The position numbers and the translations under genes were made by a program. From Enchytraeus crypticus (taxonomy: Eukaryota > Annelida > Clitellata > Enchytraeida > Enchytraeidae): DNA of 64,000 nucleotides. Positions within the stretch are counted from its first letter, which is position 1. Each line of letters opens with the position of its first letter. Under the pieces are notes generated by a model. It did no database searches. It had not been told where the DNA came from and saw only the letters and a program-made list of their open reading frames with translations. The DNA lies in contig CAJHZI010000892.1 in NCBI GenBank assembly GCA_905160935.1, forward strand, positions 62,001 through 126,000, in the 5' to 3' direction. Shown here piece after piece: positions 32,758-56,992 of the stretch.

Positions 32758-34956
32758 ATGCCTTTGGTTGGTGGAACAAGCGAGGTCAAGCCCGCCGATA
32801 CTGAAGTACAGCTGCTGTGTGATCAGGTATCTCTAAACTTGGCCACTGTTTTCTAACAACAACAATAAGTATGGTGTTACTCTCGTTAGTCACAATGCTG
32901 ACCATTGTAGAATCAAAGCCAAGCTGACAAGCAAAAATATAAATGTAAAAATGGCACGAATTGCGTGTTGAGAAAACCAGTTTTAATAAGTGAATTAAAG
33001 GAAAGGATGCTTAGTACACATATATACATGCATGTACATTATAAATATATTTAATATTACAGCTTTATATATATAAATTATCAATTTATATTTATATTAT
33101 ACTTTGTACTTTATATATTTTATATTTATGGATTACTTGATAGTCGAAATCTATATACCTGATACAAAGGAGGCAAGGTTCCGATACAACTGTGTGAGAG
33201 TGAGGGTAGGGGTTCCCCTCGGTACAATCTCCTCTTGAAGTGAATGGAATCACGTTTATTTCACTTGGGTAAAATCGTGCACCAGAAATATATGGAGATA
33301 AAGTGAAAAAGGATACAAAGGCCACAAAAGCAGTAACATGTGCCCTGAACACATACATGTATAGCAAAAATAAATCATATAAATAAGTTTAAAGTTATAG
33401 CAATCAGTACATTCAATCTAAGAGTATTATTAACTTATACAACTGTGAACAATACCTCTCTCCCGCCGTCACTGATTGATTGATTGTAGGATTAGTTAAA
33501 CTGACTAGTAACGATTGAGTACTAGTTTAGCTTAATTGTTGTATAGCTACTTAAGAAAAGTTATGCTAAAGTCGTGAAGTAATTGATTGAGTGTTTTTTA
33601 TGCGAAGTCGTGAAGTAAATAATTGATGGATTGATTCAGGTGTTTTAGGCTTCTTGTTTCGCCATGTAAGAATGTTAAGAGTAAAACGGGGAAGTGATTG
33701 ATTAATCATGGCTTTGTATTAATGTTTTAAGCTGCGTAAGAAGGTTGAGGGCAAGGCTGGTAAAGAGTTCCAGGAGTTCACCGCCGTGTCCTACACAACT
33801 CAAGTCGTCGCTGGTACCAACTTCTTCGTTAAGGTTACCATCCATTATAATATAATAATAGTAATAATAATAATAATAATAATAACAGTTTAATGTCTGT
33901 TTCCTCATACAAGGATGATGTCAGGGACGTCATGATTGTTTGATATAAGATATAAATATATATCATAAAATTTGATATAAATATATCTGATTTCAAAAGA
34001 CTAAATGTGGAGCACATCGATTAGACATCTGGATTGAGGGTCAGTAGTGGGCTGGTGATTTTTTGTGTCAGGTTGATGGTTTTGTAGGTAAGACATATTC
34101 TAAAATCTTGATTTAGCCCCTTTGTTCTTTCATCTATTTGATGGCCACTTGGAAATACTGGATAATAATTGTAGAATACCATAATTGCAGAGAGCTGAAA
34201 GAACTTTATTGGGTTTGTTGCTGCCTAAGGTGCATGTGGTATTGGTTTGCAGTCCTTTTGTGCTGATAACTGATTGGGAAGTTGTTTACTTGTTATGATG
34301 GAAGTTAAGATGATTAATTTAGTTGATATGATTAATTTATGAAGGTAGCTCATTGATTGATTGATTGGTATGTTGATGAATGATGTATTGATTATGTATA
34401 AATTAACCGATTGACAGATTGTTGTAGATAATTGAGTGATTAATTAGTGTATATAATTGATTGACAGATTGTTGTAGATAATTGAGTGATTAATTAGTGT
34501 ATATAATTGATTGACAGATTGTTGTAGATAATTGAGTGATTAATTAGTGTATATAATTGATTGACAGATTGTTGTAGATAATTGAGTGATTAATTAGTGT
34601 ATATAATTGATTGACAGATTGTTGTAGATAATTGAGTGATTAATTAGTGTATATAATTGATTGACAGATTGTTGTAGATAATTGAGTGATTAATTAGTGT
34701 ATATAATTGATTGACAGATTGTTGTAGATAATTGAGTGATTAATTAGTGTATATAATTGATTGACAGATTGTTGTAGATAATTGAGTGATTAATTAATGT
34801 ATATAATTGATTGGTTTTGATGTGCAGGTTCACGTAGGTAACGAGGAATTCGCTCACGTGCGTATCTTCAGACCTCTGCCGCATGTCAACGAGATGCCAA
34901 CTGTTCATGACTATCAGCTTCCCAAGTCACGTGACGACCCCATAGCTTACTTCTAA
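32758..34956 (+). CDS. CSTB: Cystatin B / stefin-type cysteine protease inhibitor, 3 exons, complete
   Basis: A cytosolic type 1 cystatin that inhibits papain-like cathepsins by inserting its N-terminus and two hairpin loops into the active-site cleft. Coding exons: 32758-32826, 33732-33833, 34828-34956 (TAA), all phase 0, giving 99 residues; stefins are about 98. All three inhibitory elements are present: the N-terminal GG (MPLVGGTSE), the first hairpin QVVAG in TTQVVAGTNFFVK, and the second-hairpin LP in RIFRPLPH. The C-terminal DYQLPKSRDDPIAYF is typical. There is no signal peptide, as expected for stefins. The exon 3 acceptor (gatgtgcag) lies about 16 bp after a 50-bp minisatellite. A likely poly(A) signal is at about 35728. 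Confidence 0.96.
33235..33382 (-). repeat. Interspersed repeat, copy 2
   Basis: Minus-strand counterpart of the repeat at 7488-7632 (tgtgttcagggcacatgtta). Located in cystatin intron 1. Confidence 0.65.
33850..33940 (-). repeat. SINE-like family G tail
   Basis: (AAT)n then 'gtttaatgtctgtttcctca' and 'aaggatgatgtcagggacgt', the reverse complement of the family G tail. Starts about 17 bp after the exon 2 donor of cystatin B. Confidence 0.7.
34402..34812. repeat. 50-bp minisatellite at the cystatin exon 3 acceptor
   Basis: Eight near-identical copies of a 50-bp unit beginning 'ttgattgacagattgttgta' and including 'attgagtgattaatta'. Each unit contains acceptor-like 'ttgattgacag' and 'attgttgtag', resembling the true 'ttgattggttttgatgtgcag'. 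Confidence 0.95.
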
Positions 34957-35725
34957 CTCAACCCTCTCTCCTAAACACCCGTCTCTGTCTCTCTCTCTCG
35001 TACAGCTGTGTTCATTGCGTGTCACTGGCTGTAAATTAGAATGTGATTAGCTTAGATTCTACAGAAGCAGTCAGTTTAGTCATCAGTTGTTATGTAGGTT
35101 GCAAATACTTACACATTCTTAACAAAACTGAAGCTGATATTTTATGTAGCAAGCAGCTGCTAATTTCCACTGTAGTAACTTTACAGTTACAGGATTTGCA
35201 TAGCTAGTTAACTATGATGTATATTGCCAGCAGTTCTTGAATATAACTATCATTCTTTATGGAGTTCCACGTTATATTGCGCTGTCCAAGTTACATTATT
35301 GCTATTGATGCTATCTTGGAATGTTGTCATGCTAAGCTAAGTCGCAGGATATTACAGTCGTTATTTTTCATTGCACCTTCAATGAAATAGAAATTGTCCG
35401 CAGCATTCTGCTTGGTTGCAGAGTCAACTTTTTATCAATTATCTTGAATCCAATAAACAAGTTTGTACATCTGACACGATGGGCCAGGAATTTATATTTG
35501 CCAGTCATCATTTAAGGCTCAGATGCGATAGCTTGATTTTGAGAGTTTCGAGAGAAAGAGAATCGATGGAGAGAGAGAGAGAGAGGGCGGCGAATGTGAC
35601 TGATAAACTCTTCAGCATTTGATCATTGTATTTTTACGATCATTGTTCAGCTTTTGTGTGTTTATTATTAGTATAACACTATTCTTTTTTAACATCTAGT
35701 TTATATATTCATTGTGAACAAGTAC

Positions 35726-35731
35726 CAATAA
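35726..35731 (+). terminator. Probable poly(A) signal of cystatin B
   Basis: 'accaataaaacg' about 770 bp after the stop, followed by a GT-rich stretch (gtgtttgtgtgtttg) typical of a downstream cleavage element. Confidence 0.5.
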
Positions 35732-35739
35732 AACGCTAA

Positions 35740-36190
35740 TGTTTCTCTCAGTGTTTGTGTGTTTGCCGATGAAGTGGATCAGCCGCTGAATTAAAATAAA
35801 TTTTGTTCATTGTTGGATGCAAAATCATGGCCAGACTGCTTATAAATAATTTTGCTTATACTTTATTTAATGAAGGATTTTAAGTACATATTGTAAGGAA
35901 GTAGTCGTTCGGAACGATATCTATCATTTATAGAGCGAATTTTTATCCTTTAGACTCTTTACTGTCAATTTTCTTAAGTTTTCTCTTAATTTATTTCTGT
36001 TAATACAGTAAGTATCTGACTTCAAAACAAAAGAAACTTACTTTTCTTCCTATTGAGGAAATACATAAGCAGATGGAAGAAGATTTAGTTTCGAGTTATT
36101 TCAGTGAAAGTCTCACTATTACTGCACACTAAATAAAATCAATTATTGTTAAAACTATAGAATTAAAATAGATGATACAGATGTAGGCTT
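35740..36190. other. Intergenic unique DNA
   Basis: AT-rich sequence between the cystatin gene and a family D SINE; nothing recognised. Confidence 0.4.
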
Positions 36191-36194
36191 ACCA

Positions 36195-36485
36195 GTGTTT
36201 TTTCCGGGACACTGAAGAATAGACCAACCGCAAACTGTATATATCGTAAAAGGCGACTCAGGAAGAACTGAGGAAACAATGGGAAACCACCTAAGAAGCC
36301 AAAGTATTCCCAAACTATAGGCTACATTAAGATGTGGATAAGGCATAATCTGTTGTAAACTGATTAACACATTGATCTATGGTGTGCTCTTTGTTAAGCC
36401 TGAAAGCAGCATGAGAGTACGAATATGTACCACGGACCTGTCACTTGTCAGAACACCAGAGAGAGAGGGAGAGAGAGAGAGATGC
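36195..36485 (+). repeat. SINE-like family C/D composite
   Basis: A family C head (gaagaatagaccaaccgc, cgtaaaaggcgact) joined to family D (gaactgaggaaacaatggga, aaaccacctaag) and ending in a GA-rich run. Confidence 0.7.
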
Positions 36486-36694
36486 CTCGATTTACAATCT
36501 AAAAACCTCTGTCTACAATGTGTATCTCGATGTTGTGATGAACGGAACACTCCTCACAATCCTTCCATGATTTTAATGTTATACTTCCTGCTTATGTGAA
36601 CTACAGGGCACTCAACACTGATGAAGCCGTTGCTTTATGATAGGCTACAGTGAGATCCCAATAATGAGCTAGTTCTTTTCAACTTGATTAATTT

Positions 36695-36845
36695 TTAACA
36701 ACAACAACAATGCGATTAGAGTGCTACTGTTGTCCATGACAACATTGAACACTGTGGAACTAAATCAAACCGATGAGCAGCATGTGAGTGGTCCATAAAC
36801 GGTGCGAGCCAAAATCCAGGTAGTAATTAGTCCAAGGAAGGGTAC
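36695..36845 (-). repeat. SINE-like family F
   Basis: 'acaacaacaacaatgcgatt', 'gtccatgacaacattgaaca' and 'aaacggtgcgagccaaaatc': reverse complement of the family F modules. Confidence 0.7.
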
Positions 36846-37332
36846 TAGCGGAATGAAGGTTTACGTGATGGTCTCTGTTCGTGGACATCAGGTGATTAGG
36901 AAAGATGGAAGAGAAAAGCTTTTAGCCGCCAAGTTTTACTGAATTTTTCTATCACGAAGTGACGATCTATGCATCAAATGTTTAACACTGGAACAATTAA
37001 ATATTTAAAATACAAAAATCTGTTTTATTCTGTCAGTCTGATATATTGCACTGAAATTCAAGTGAGTTTAACGTTCATTTCGCCATCTGAGGATGACGTT
37101 AAGTACTGCAGTATATTCAACATAATTTACAATCAATAAAAATCACTCTGTCAATCTGACAGTAAAATAAATCAATCGAAGTAATCAACTAATTACACTT
37201 TAATTACAGATTAATCAGAGACTCACCAATGATTTGATATAAATAAATCAATTGCACAATCAATCAATAAAATCCATGAGACTAGTTCGTCGTTCAGTCC
37301 ATCAGTCGTAAATAATTAGCCGTTTAACACTG

Positions 37333-37470
37333 GTAAAGCTGGTAAAAGCTAATGTTAGCGTCAGTTTCGTCACACGAAAGCGATGTCAGTGACGGGCTAG
37401 CCCAGGATTTGAACCCCGCACATACTGATCCGCGGTCGAGTATCTTACCGACATCACCAGGGGCTCCAGC
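37333..37470 (-). repeat. tRNA-derived SINE-like family A
   Basis: 'gcgatgtcagtgacgggcta', 'gatttgaaccccgcacatac' (box-B complement) and 'cggtcgagtatcttaccgac'. Confidence 0.75.
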
Positions 37471-37494
37471 CAGAATAGGTAGAATTTATACTGG

Positions 37495-37740
37495 ATTTGA
37501 CCTAAGAGGCGACTAAGCCGGAGTAGAGACAGGCAAAGGAAAACCACCCTGGAAATCATAATATTCTCAAGACAATGGCTGAAGTGAAAATTGGTTTAAA
37601 GTCATAGCCGTTATGACGGGATCACCTAGTAGGTAAAAAACGTCATATTAATGAGCTTCAAAGATATTGTCCTTAAAATATATACATTGGACCTGCCGTT
37701 TGGCAGAAAACTAGACAGTGATAGAGACAGTGACAGAGGA
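37495..37740 (+). repeat. SINE-like family D
   Basis: 'aaggcaaagga'-like start, 'aaaaccaccctg', 'tattctcaagacaatggct' and 'gacctgccgtttggcag'. Divergent copy. Confidence 0.55.
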
Positions 37741-37861
37741 TAGCAACTTGAAAATTCAAAAACAATTAATAAATCAATCGATCGTTAAATTGATCGATCG
37801 ATCGATTGATCAATCAATCTACCAATAAATCAATCGCTGTAGACTACAAATCAATCAATCA

Positions 37862-51212
<13,351 letters not shown>

Positions 51213-51509
51213 TTCTTAATGTTATATACTTCAAGTCCAATTCAATTAGACAAGGCGGAAACTTATTTATCTCAAAGCGAGTTCTGTATCCACTCTGTCA
51301 ATGTTAGAATTCTGATACAGGCATGACTAAAATCATTGACAAGCAGCCAGTGAAATACGACTTACTAATCTTCTCTCTTTAATTCCAACCCTGCAATATC
51401 CAAGACAAAGATTCCATTATATATGCTAATTTGTTCAGTCAATCAAGCGATAAGATTAGCGTGAATTTTTAAGATATCTGCTGAATAGTTCGTTTGTTAG
51501 CTTAGAATT

Positions 51510-51590
51510 ATCCCAGCGCGACTGGTATTTGACCCAGTATCCGTTAATCGAAAAGCAAAAACGTTACTTACCACACCAAATTCACTGTGC
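51510..51590 (-). repeat. tRNA-like SINE head upstream of the GPCR
   Basis: The minus strand reads TGGTGTGGTAAGTAACG (box-A-like), TTTCGATTAACGGAT, then ACTGGGTCAAATACCAGT (box-B-like). No acceptor stem; a tRNA-derived repeat. Confidence 0.5.
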
Positions 51591-51599
51591 GATAAACGA

Positions 51600-52895
51600 C
51601 GCCATAATTTAGTTTGTGTTTCGTTCTTGACTTCATTATAAACTACGCAATTCACAGTTTTCCAAAAATAGATCGATATAACATAATTACATTACTTTGT
51701 TGGAAATCTAAAATCTAGTACAAGGCTCAATTAAATAACGTCTTTTCATTTTTCCAGTGAGACAGCGAGAACCATAATGTTAACTTCACCATCAAGATAC
51801 TGCATTAGATAAATCGCCAAGTCTGCATTCATTTAGACGATGAATAAGTTCAGAAAACTCATTAATTATATTAACTATAGATAGCAGAACATCTGAAATT
51901 AAAAAATATTCAAATGGACTATATAAAATGCAGGTAAACTGACATTCGACATCAAATCGTGTATAATCATCAGATATCTAATCACCCGATATCTAATCAA
52001 CCGATACCTAATCATCGGATATCTAATCATCTGATAGCTATTCATGAAAATGGATTTTTGAAGAGAGGATTTGGTCTACATTGTGGCCTATGTCAATAAA
52101 ATCAAATAATTTTACATTACGATCTTTGTGCTTTCTTTTCCATCGTCAGGACCAGCATTCCAGATACTGAAACTAAATGCGGTTTAAACGCACATTACAC
52201 ACAGCTACAGTACCTAGGTAGATTGTTTGGAGAGGAGTCGTTGAACTGAAGCATAGCATTCTAACTTACTTGAATCGACACTAAAATAAGAACGTTAACT
52301 ATTAAACGACATAAAATAAGAGTAAAATTAAACGACATGTGTTACTATCTAGAGTTATCCGTTATGCTACTTATCCATTATAGAAGACAGACTTGTAGAT
52401 GATTAAAATCCCTATAATTAGAATAGGTTTATTAATCCTCGAGGAATATGTCAGAGCGTCCAAGTTAAAACTAGCCAGCTATACACAGAGATTCTTTTAG
52501 TCGCCTTTATTATCAAAAAATAAATACCCACAAAACTGATTTAAAGATACACTCATATGTGGACATGAAGAGGAAAGCGGAAGAGAGAGAAGAGTGGAGG
52601 CGTTATATTACCTAAAAGTCAGTCAAATTTTTAGTAAATTGTCTAGGTTCATTTAGCTTATTGAGCTTATTAACAGTAAAGTTCAATACTTTTATATATT
52701 CATAATATTCTCGAAAAATCATATCCAATGTTAGAAACTAACGTACAATTAATATGAAATGCTAGGAACTGACTTTAACTCAACATAGACAGCGCACGAT
52801 TCAGTTTTTGTCTGTAGTTCGACACAAGCACCGTGTAACAGTGAAACTAAGCAGAGCTCACTGACTGAATGAGAGTTAGTCGTCCATGACAACAC
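51600..52895. other. Intergenic DNA upstream of the GPCR
   Basis: Unique AT-rich DNA with a short 14-bp repeat 'gatatctaatcatc' at 51965-52050 and an inverted family E piece at 52555-52612. GPCR promoter or 5' non-coding exons could be here but none is identifiable. Confidence 0.4.
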
Positions 52896-53158
52896 TGCTA
52901 CTCGCTCAGCTGCTGCTTTTCACTCAGCTGTTGCTATTCGCTCAGCTGCTGCTGCTATTCGCTCAGCTGCTGCTATTCGCGCAGCTGCTGCTATTCGCTC
53001 AGCTGCTGCTATTCGCTCAGCTGCTGCTATTAGCTTATCTGCTGCTATTCGCTTAGTTGCTGCTGCTATTCGCTCAGCTGCTGCTACTCGCTCAGCTGCT
53101 GCTATTCGCTCAGCTGCTGCTATTCGCTCAGCTGCTGCTATTCACTCAGCTGCTTCCA
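52895..53158. repeat. 15-bp minisatellite (CAGCTG-rich)
   Basis: About 17 units of 'gctgctattcgctca'. GC-rich relative to surroundings, and every unit carries the palindromic E-box CAGCTG. Confidence 0.92.
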
Positions 53159-53209
53159 CTTTTCTCATGTTAAGATAACGATGTGCGCATTTGATATTCA
53201 TTTTCCCGA

Positions 53210-53392
53210 TTAGTGATGGGTTTTAGAGTTTTGGATTTTAGAGTTTTTGGTTTTAGAGTTTTTGGTTTTAGAGTTTTTGGTTTTAGAGTTTTGGGTTTTA
53301 GAGTTTTGGGTTTTAGAGTTTTGGGTTTTAGAGTTTTGAGTTTTAGAGTTTTTGGTTTTACAGTTTTTGGTTTTACAGTTTTGGGTTTGCAA
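53210..53392. repeat. 15-bp minisatellite (ttttagagttttggg)
   Basis: About 12 units of 'ttttagagtttttgg/ttttagagttttggg'. Open frames across it on both strands are artefacts of the period. Confidence 0.92.
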
Positions 53393-53399
53393 TATATTA

Positions 53400-55270
53400 C
53401 ATAATATGTCCAGTACCGAAAATTAAAACCATGGGGATTTTTCGGGATTGTTTCAACAAATGGAACTGAAATCAAGAAGTTAAATTATATCATCGTTACG
53501 TCATCTAATTACGGTAAGTCTGTAGTCAGAACTTGCAGTCATATTTGTTGTTGCTCTTTCTTATATCTACGTTAGTCGCCCATGAAAATCAACCGCTGAG
53601 AGTTTTCAGTCTGGTACCTGAGTTTAGAGGACCCAACATAACAAGATGTGCATTGGCTCAAACAGTCAATAATAAGCAAATAATCATAATTGTAATAATA
53701 ATAGCATTTTAATTACTAATTAATTAGCTGCTTTAGAGTTGTCTTAAACGATCAATAATAAATAAAAAATCATAGTTGTCATAATAATAGAACCTTAAAT
53801 TACTAAGTAATTAATAGAATAAGTATTAAGCACATTAACTAGGTTACGCAGTACGCCGGGATTCGCTTCACTTCCCTGTAACTTCTGTTTTTATTTGGAA
53901 ATTTCCTTCATTACAATCGAATTCAGACACTGACACCAGACCATGACCCGACGTTGTCGTGTAGAGGTCACCTATTAATAGAAATTTCCAAATAGAATCC
54001 TGGTATTTGTTAACAACTTAATCAACGAATGTTGTCAGGTAACATAATATGCGGGATTGTATGGCTTAGGAATTAAATCAGATACTATAAAATAAATGGT
54101 CGGACTTTTAGACGTTTAAAATGTATCAGTATTTTCGCATGCTATCTTTTGCACTGTAGTACTTCGGTGCTTTACTGTGCAGCTCTATGCAAATATTTAA
54201 ATGATAAATAACTAAAAAATTAAAAATATATCTTCATACCATTAATATGAAAGTTGAAAGGTAATATACTACTTATCAATATTGAAAACAATAAAATCAA
54301 TCATATAAATGTAAAATTATTGTTGTAATAGTATAGTATTTAAATGTAAAATTAATGCGTGGTGAAACCGCTTCTCAGTCTCATGGTTTGAGATTTAGTG
54401 ACATTTTCAATTTAATATCTTCATTTAATTTAAACATTTCTACCATTTTTATTTATTTGATTTCGATCCTTTAGTGGGATAACCTATTACGGACCTGTGC
54501 GTTTACTATGAAGTTAAATTCTTTTTGCAAGAGTTGATTATGTAAAGTGACTCGGATTTTTTTCAAGCATCAATTTCAAATCCAGAGTATTACGAAAGAA
54601 ACAAAAACGGATAAATTCACACATATATGCTATTTGTCTGATCAAAATAGACTCGTATTTAGATTATTTATAGCAGTAATAAATGCTCGTAAATCAATGT
54701 ATACCATATTCAATCCCAAAGCCCAATTAAAGTTACATTTGTTGACACAATCTCATTCTCGTCGAAATTATATGCCCTTTCATAAAACTCGAACATTTTA
54801 CAGCGTTATCCTAATCAAGCTAAGACCCTCAGGTATTTGGATTTACGCTCGAAACATCACATTTTAACACCTTATGTCTATAACTCATAGGCCTATAGAA
54901 GGCAGGCCTGAAAGAGACTTTATGTAAACGATTATTTATAGATATTTAAACAATAGAGCAAACTGTTAGTCTTAAAAGTAGCCGATTTACATCAACCTAA
55001 GTCGGTACTTTAAATAGCTTCAGACTAAAATAAACTGATAAGAATTTTCTGAATAACTCGCTCATTCAGGAGAACTCATGCTATTGTAGATCTTTATTTG
55101 TCTCTTAGATTTTTGTGGAAGACTAGTGGCGTGGTAATTGATCGTTTATCAGAATATATAAAAATACTGTAGAAAATTAAAGAAAGAAATTAAAAAATAA
55201 AATAGAAAAGGAAAAAATAAAAATACTAAAGAAAAATTACTTGCAATAAAAATTGCTCAAAAGGCTAATG
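53400..55270. other. Intergenic unique DNA
   Basis: AT-rich. A frame of 106 codons at 54547-54867 (+) has no recognisable domain, splice context or composition bias, and I do not call it a gene. A 14-bp inverted repeat (tatttggaaatttc) flanks 53892-53992. Confidence 0.4.
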
Positions 55271-55277
55271 GAAGACT

Positions 55278-55462
55278 GACTGATTGATTGCTTTAAAGAT
55301 TGGCTGATAGATTGATTTAAAGATTGGCTGATAGATTGATTTAAATATTGGCTGATAGATTGATTTAAAGATTGGCTGATAGTTTGATTTAAAGATTGGC
55401 TGATAGATTGATTTAAAGATTGGCTAATAGATTGATTTAAAGATTGGCCGATAGATTGATTA
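55278..55462. repeat. 24-bp minisatellite
   Basis: Seven copies of 'gattggctgatagattgatt' + taaa. Confidence 0.92.
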
Positions 55463-56780
55463 TTGAGATGATCATCAAAACTATAATTAACGGAATTAGT
55501 GAAAGTGTCTTTTTGATTTCAATCCGAGTCAATCGATCAACAAATTTTACGCAAAACTATCGAAGTGCACAACAATTACATAATGAGTCCGCTGAAATAC
55601 ATCAATTCACGCCTATCCACAATCCCACTGTCGTCTAGCGTCGTCAATCCACTTTTCTTCCTATCCATAACCCTTCCGTTATCAAATGTCTTCAATCCAC
55701 TTTTCTTCCTCCAAGCAGGGGAGGGATACCCCTTGTTTAACACGACCGGGTTAAAACAAACCCATTACTTAGATTAACGATTTAATTTGGTTTCTTCACT
55801 ATAAAAAGAACGATACCGATATACCAAAAGCAGTACCAACACATTATGCATGATATATCATCAAATGCCTTAATACCTCAATCAAAACATTTTACCTCAA
55901 TAACTAAATCAAAACACCTATAAAATATGACTGAGGATATCAAAATAAGCACACCAACGATTCGATCTCTATAGCTCGATCGTTTAGCGGTCGATCAATC
56001 GATTATTCAATCAAGCAATCATCTAATTAGTCAATTTATCAGTTAATCAATCAGCCAAAATGACAATCAATCCATGAACCAATCTGTCAGTCTCGATAAT
56101 CTCCAGCCATCAAATACCAAGATGAATAAAACAATGAAATGGGCTTCTAACTTTTATCAGATGTCATCTAGGACGTTGGCCTTTCATGCTGGGTGTTTTC
56201 AGTAATGCAGTCTATCCATTAATCATTAAAAATCAATCACTTAATCACAATTGCGACCGGGTGCTTGCTCTATCGTCAATGTCACAAGATAAACACAACA
56301 GACAAGTCATTCTGCAGAAGCAGGCGAGTCAAAAGCACCGGAAATACTAAAGTCAACTTTGCTAAGTACAAAAACAAAGTTTCACCGTTAAAGCACACAT
56401 TGCTGAATAGTTCTGCTTCGCAAAGATTAGTTCTTCAGATTTTTCATGGCAAACCAACAACGTTTTCTAAGTTTAGAAAGGATTAGGAGGAGAGTCGACG
56501 CATTGTTAAAGTCACTGAGAACTGACGCCGTCAGTGAACTAAAATGGTAACACTGTATTTAGACGACTGCATATCAAACAACAGGGAGTTTTGCAGAAAT
56601 TAAAAGTTATGTTCTAGTAGAATGACACGAGCCTGCGATGAACTATAGGCCCTTGTTAAGAACGATTTTATGCTAATCAAATAGATTAGAGGTTAAAATA
56701 ATATAATATATTTATTTGGACCGAGTGAACGGTTAAATACCAGAGTCTCGATCTACATATGTTGTCTAATCGTTCGTCAA
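55463..56780. other. Intergenic unique DNA
   Basis: ATCA-rich then unique sequence; short frames only, none convincing. Confidence 0.4.
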
Positions 56781-56784
56781 TTAT

Positions 56785-56992
56785 CTGTCTCTCTCTCTGT
56801 TACTCCATCAAACGGCAGGTCCAATGTACTCATTCCTATTCACAAACTGCTGCCTCTCTCCATAAAGAGCACTCCATCGATAAACAAACTGCTCCTAAAA
56901 AAGCTAAAGCTAAGGCTAACGCCAGTTTCCTCACTCGAAAGCTATGTCAATGACGGGCGAGCCCAGGATTTGAACCCCGCACCTACTGATCC
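56785..56992 (-). repeat. SINE-like D fragment followed by family A
   Basis: 'cataaagagcactccatcga' (family D) is followed by 'aacgccagtttcctcactcg' and 'gatttgaaccccgcacctac' (family A). Confidence 0.65.

Noticed and set aside
53170-53475. Lys/Thr-rich repeat protein on the minus strand
   Set aside because: Encoded wholly by a 15-bp minisatellite with no unique flanking coding sequence.
54547-54867. 106-codon plus-strand frame
   Set aside because: No recognisable domain, no splice or promoter context and AT-rich composition like its surroundings.
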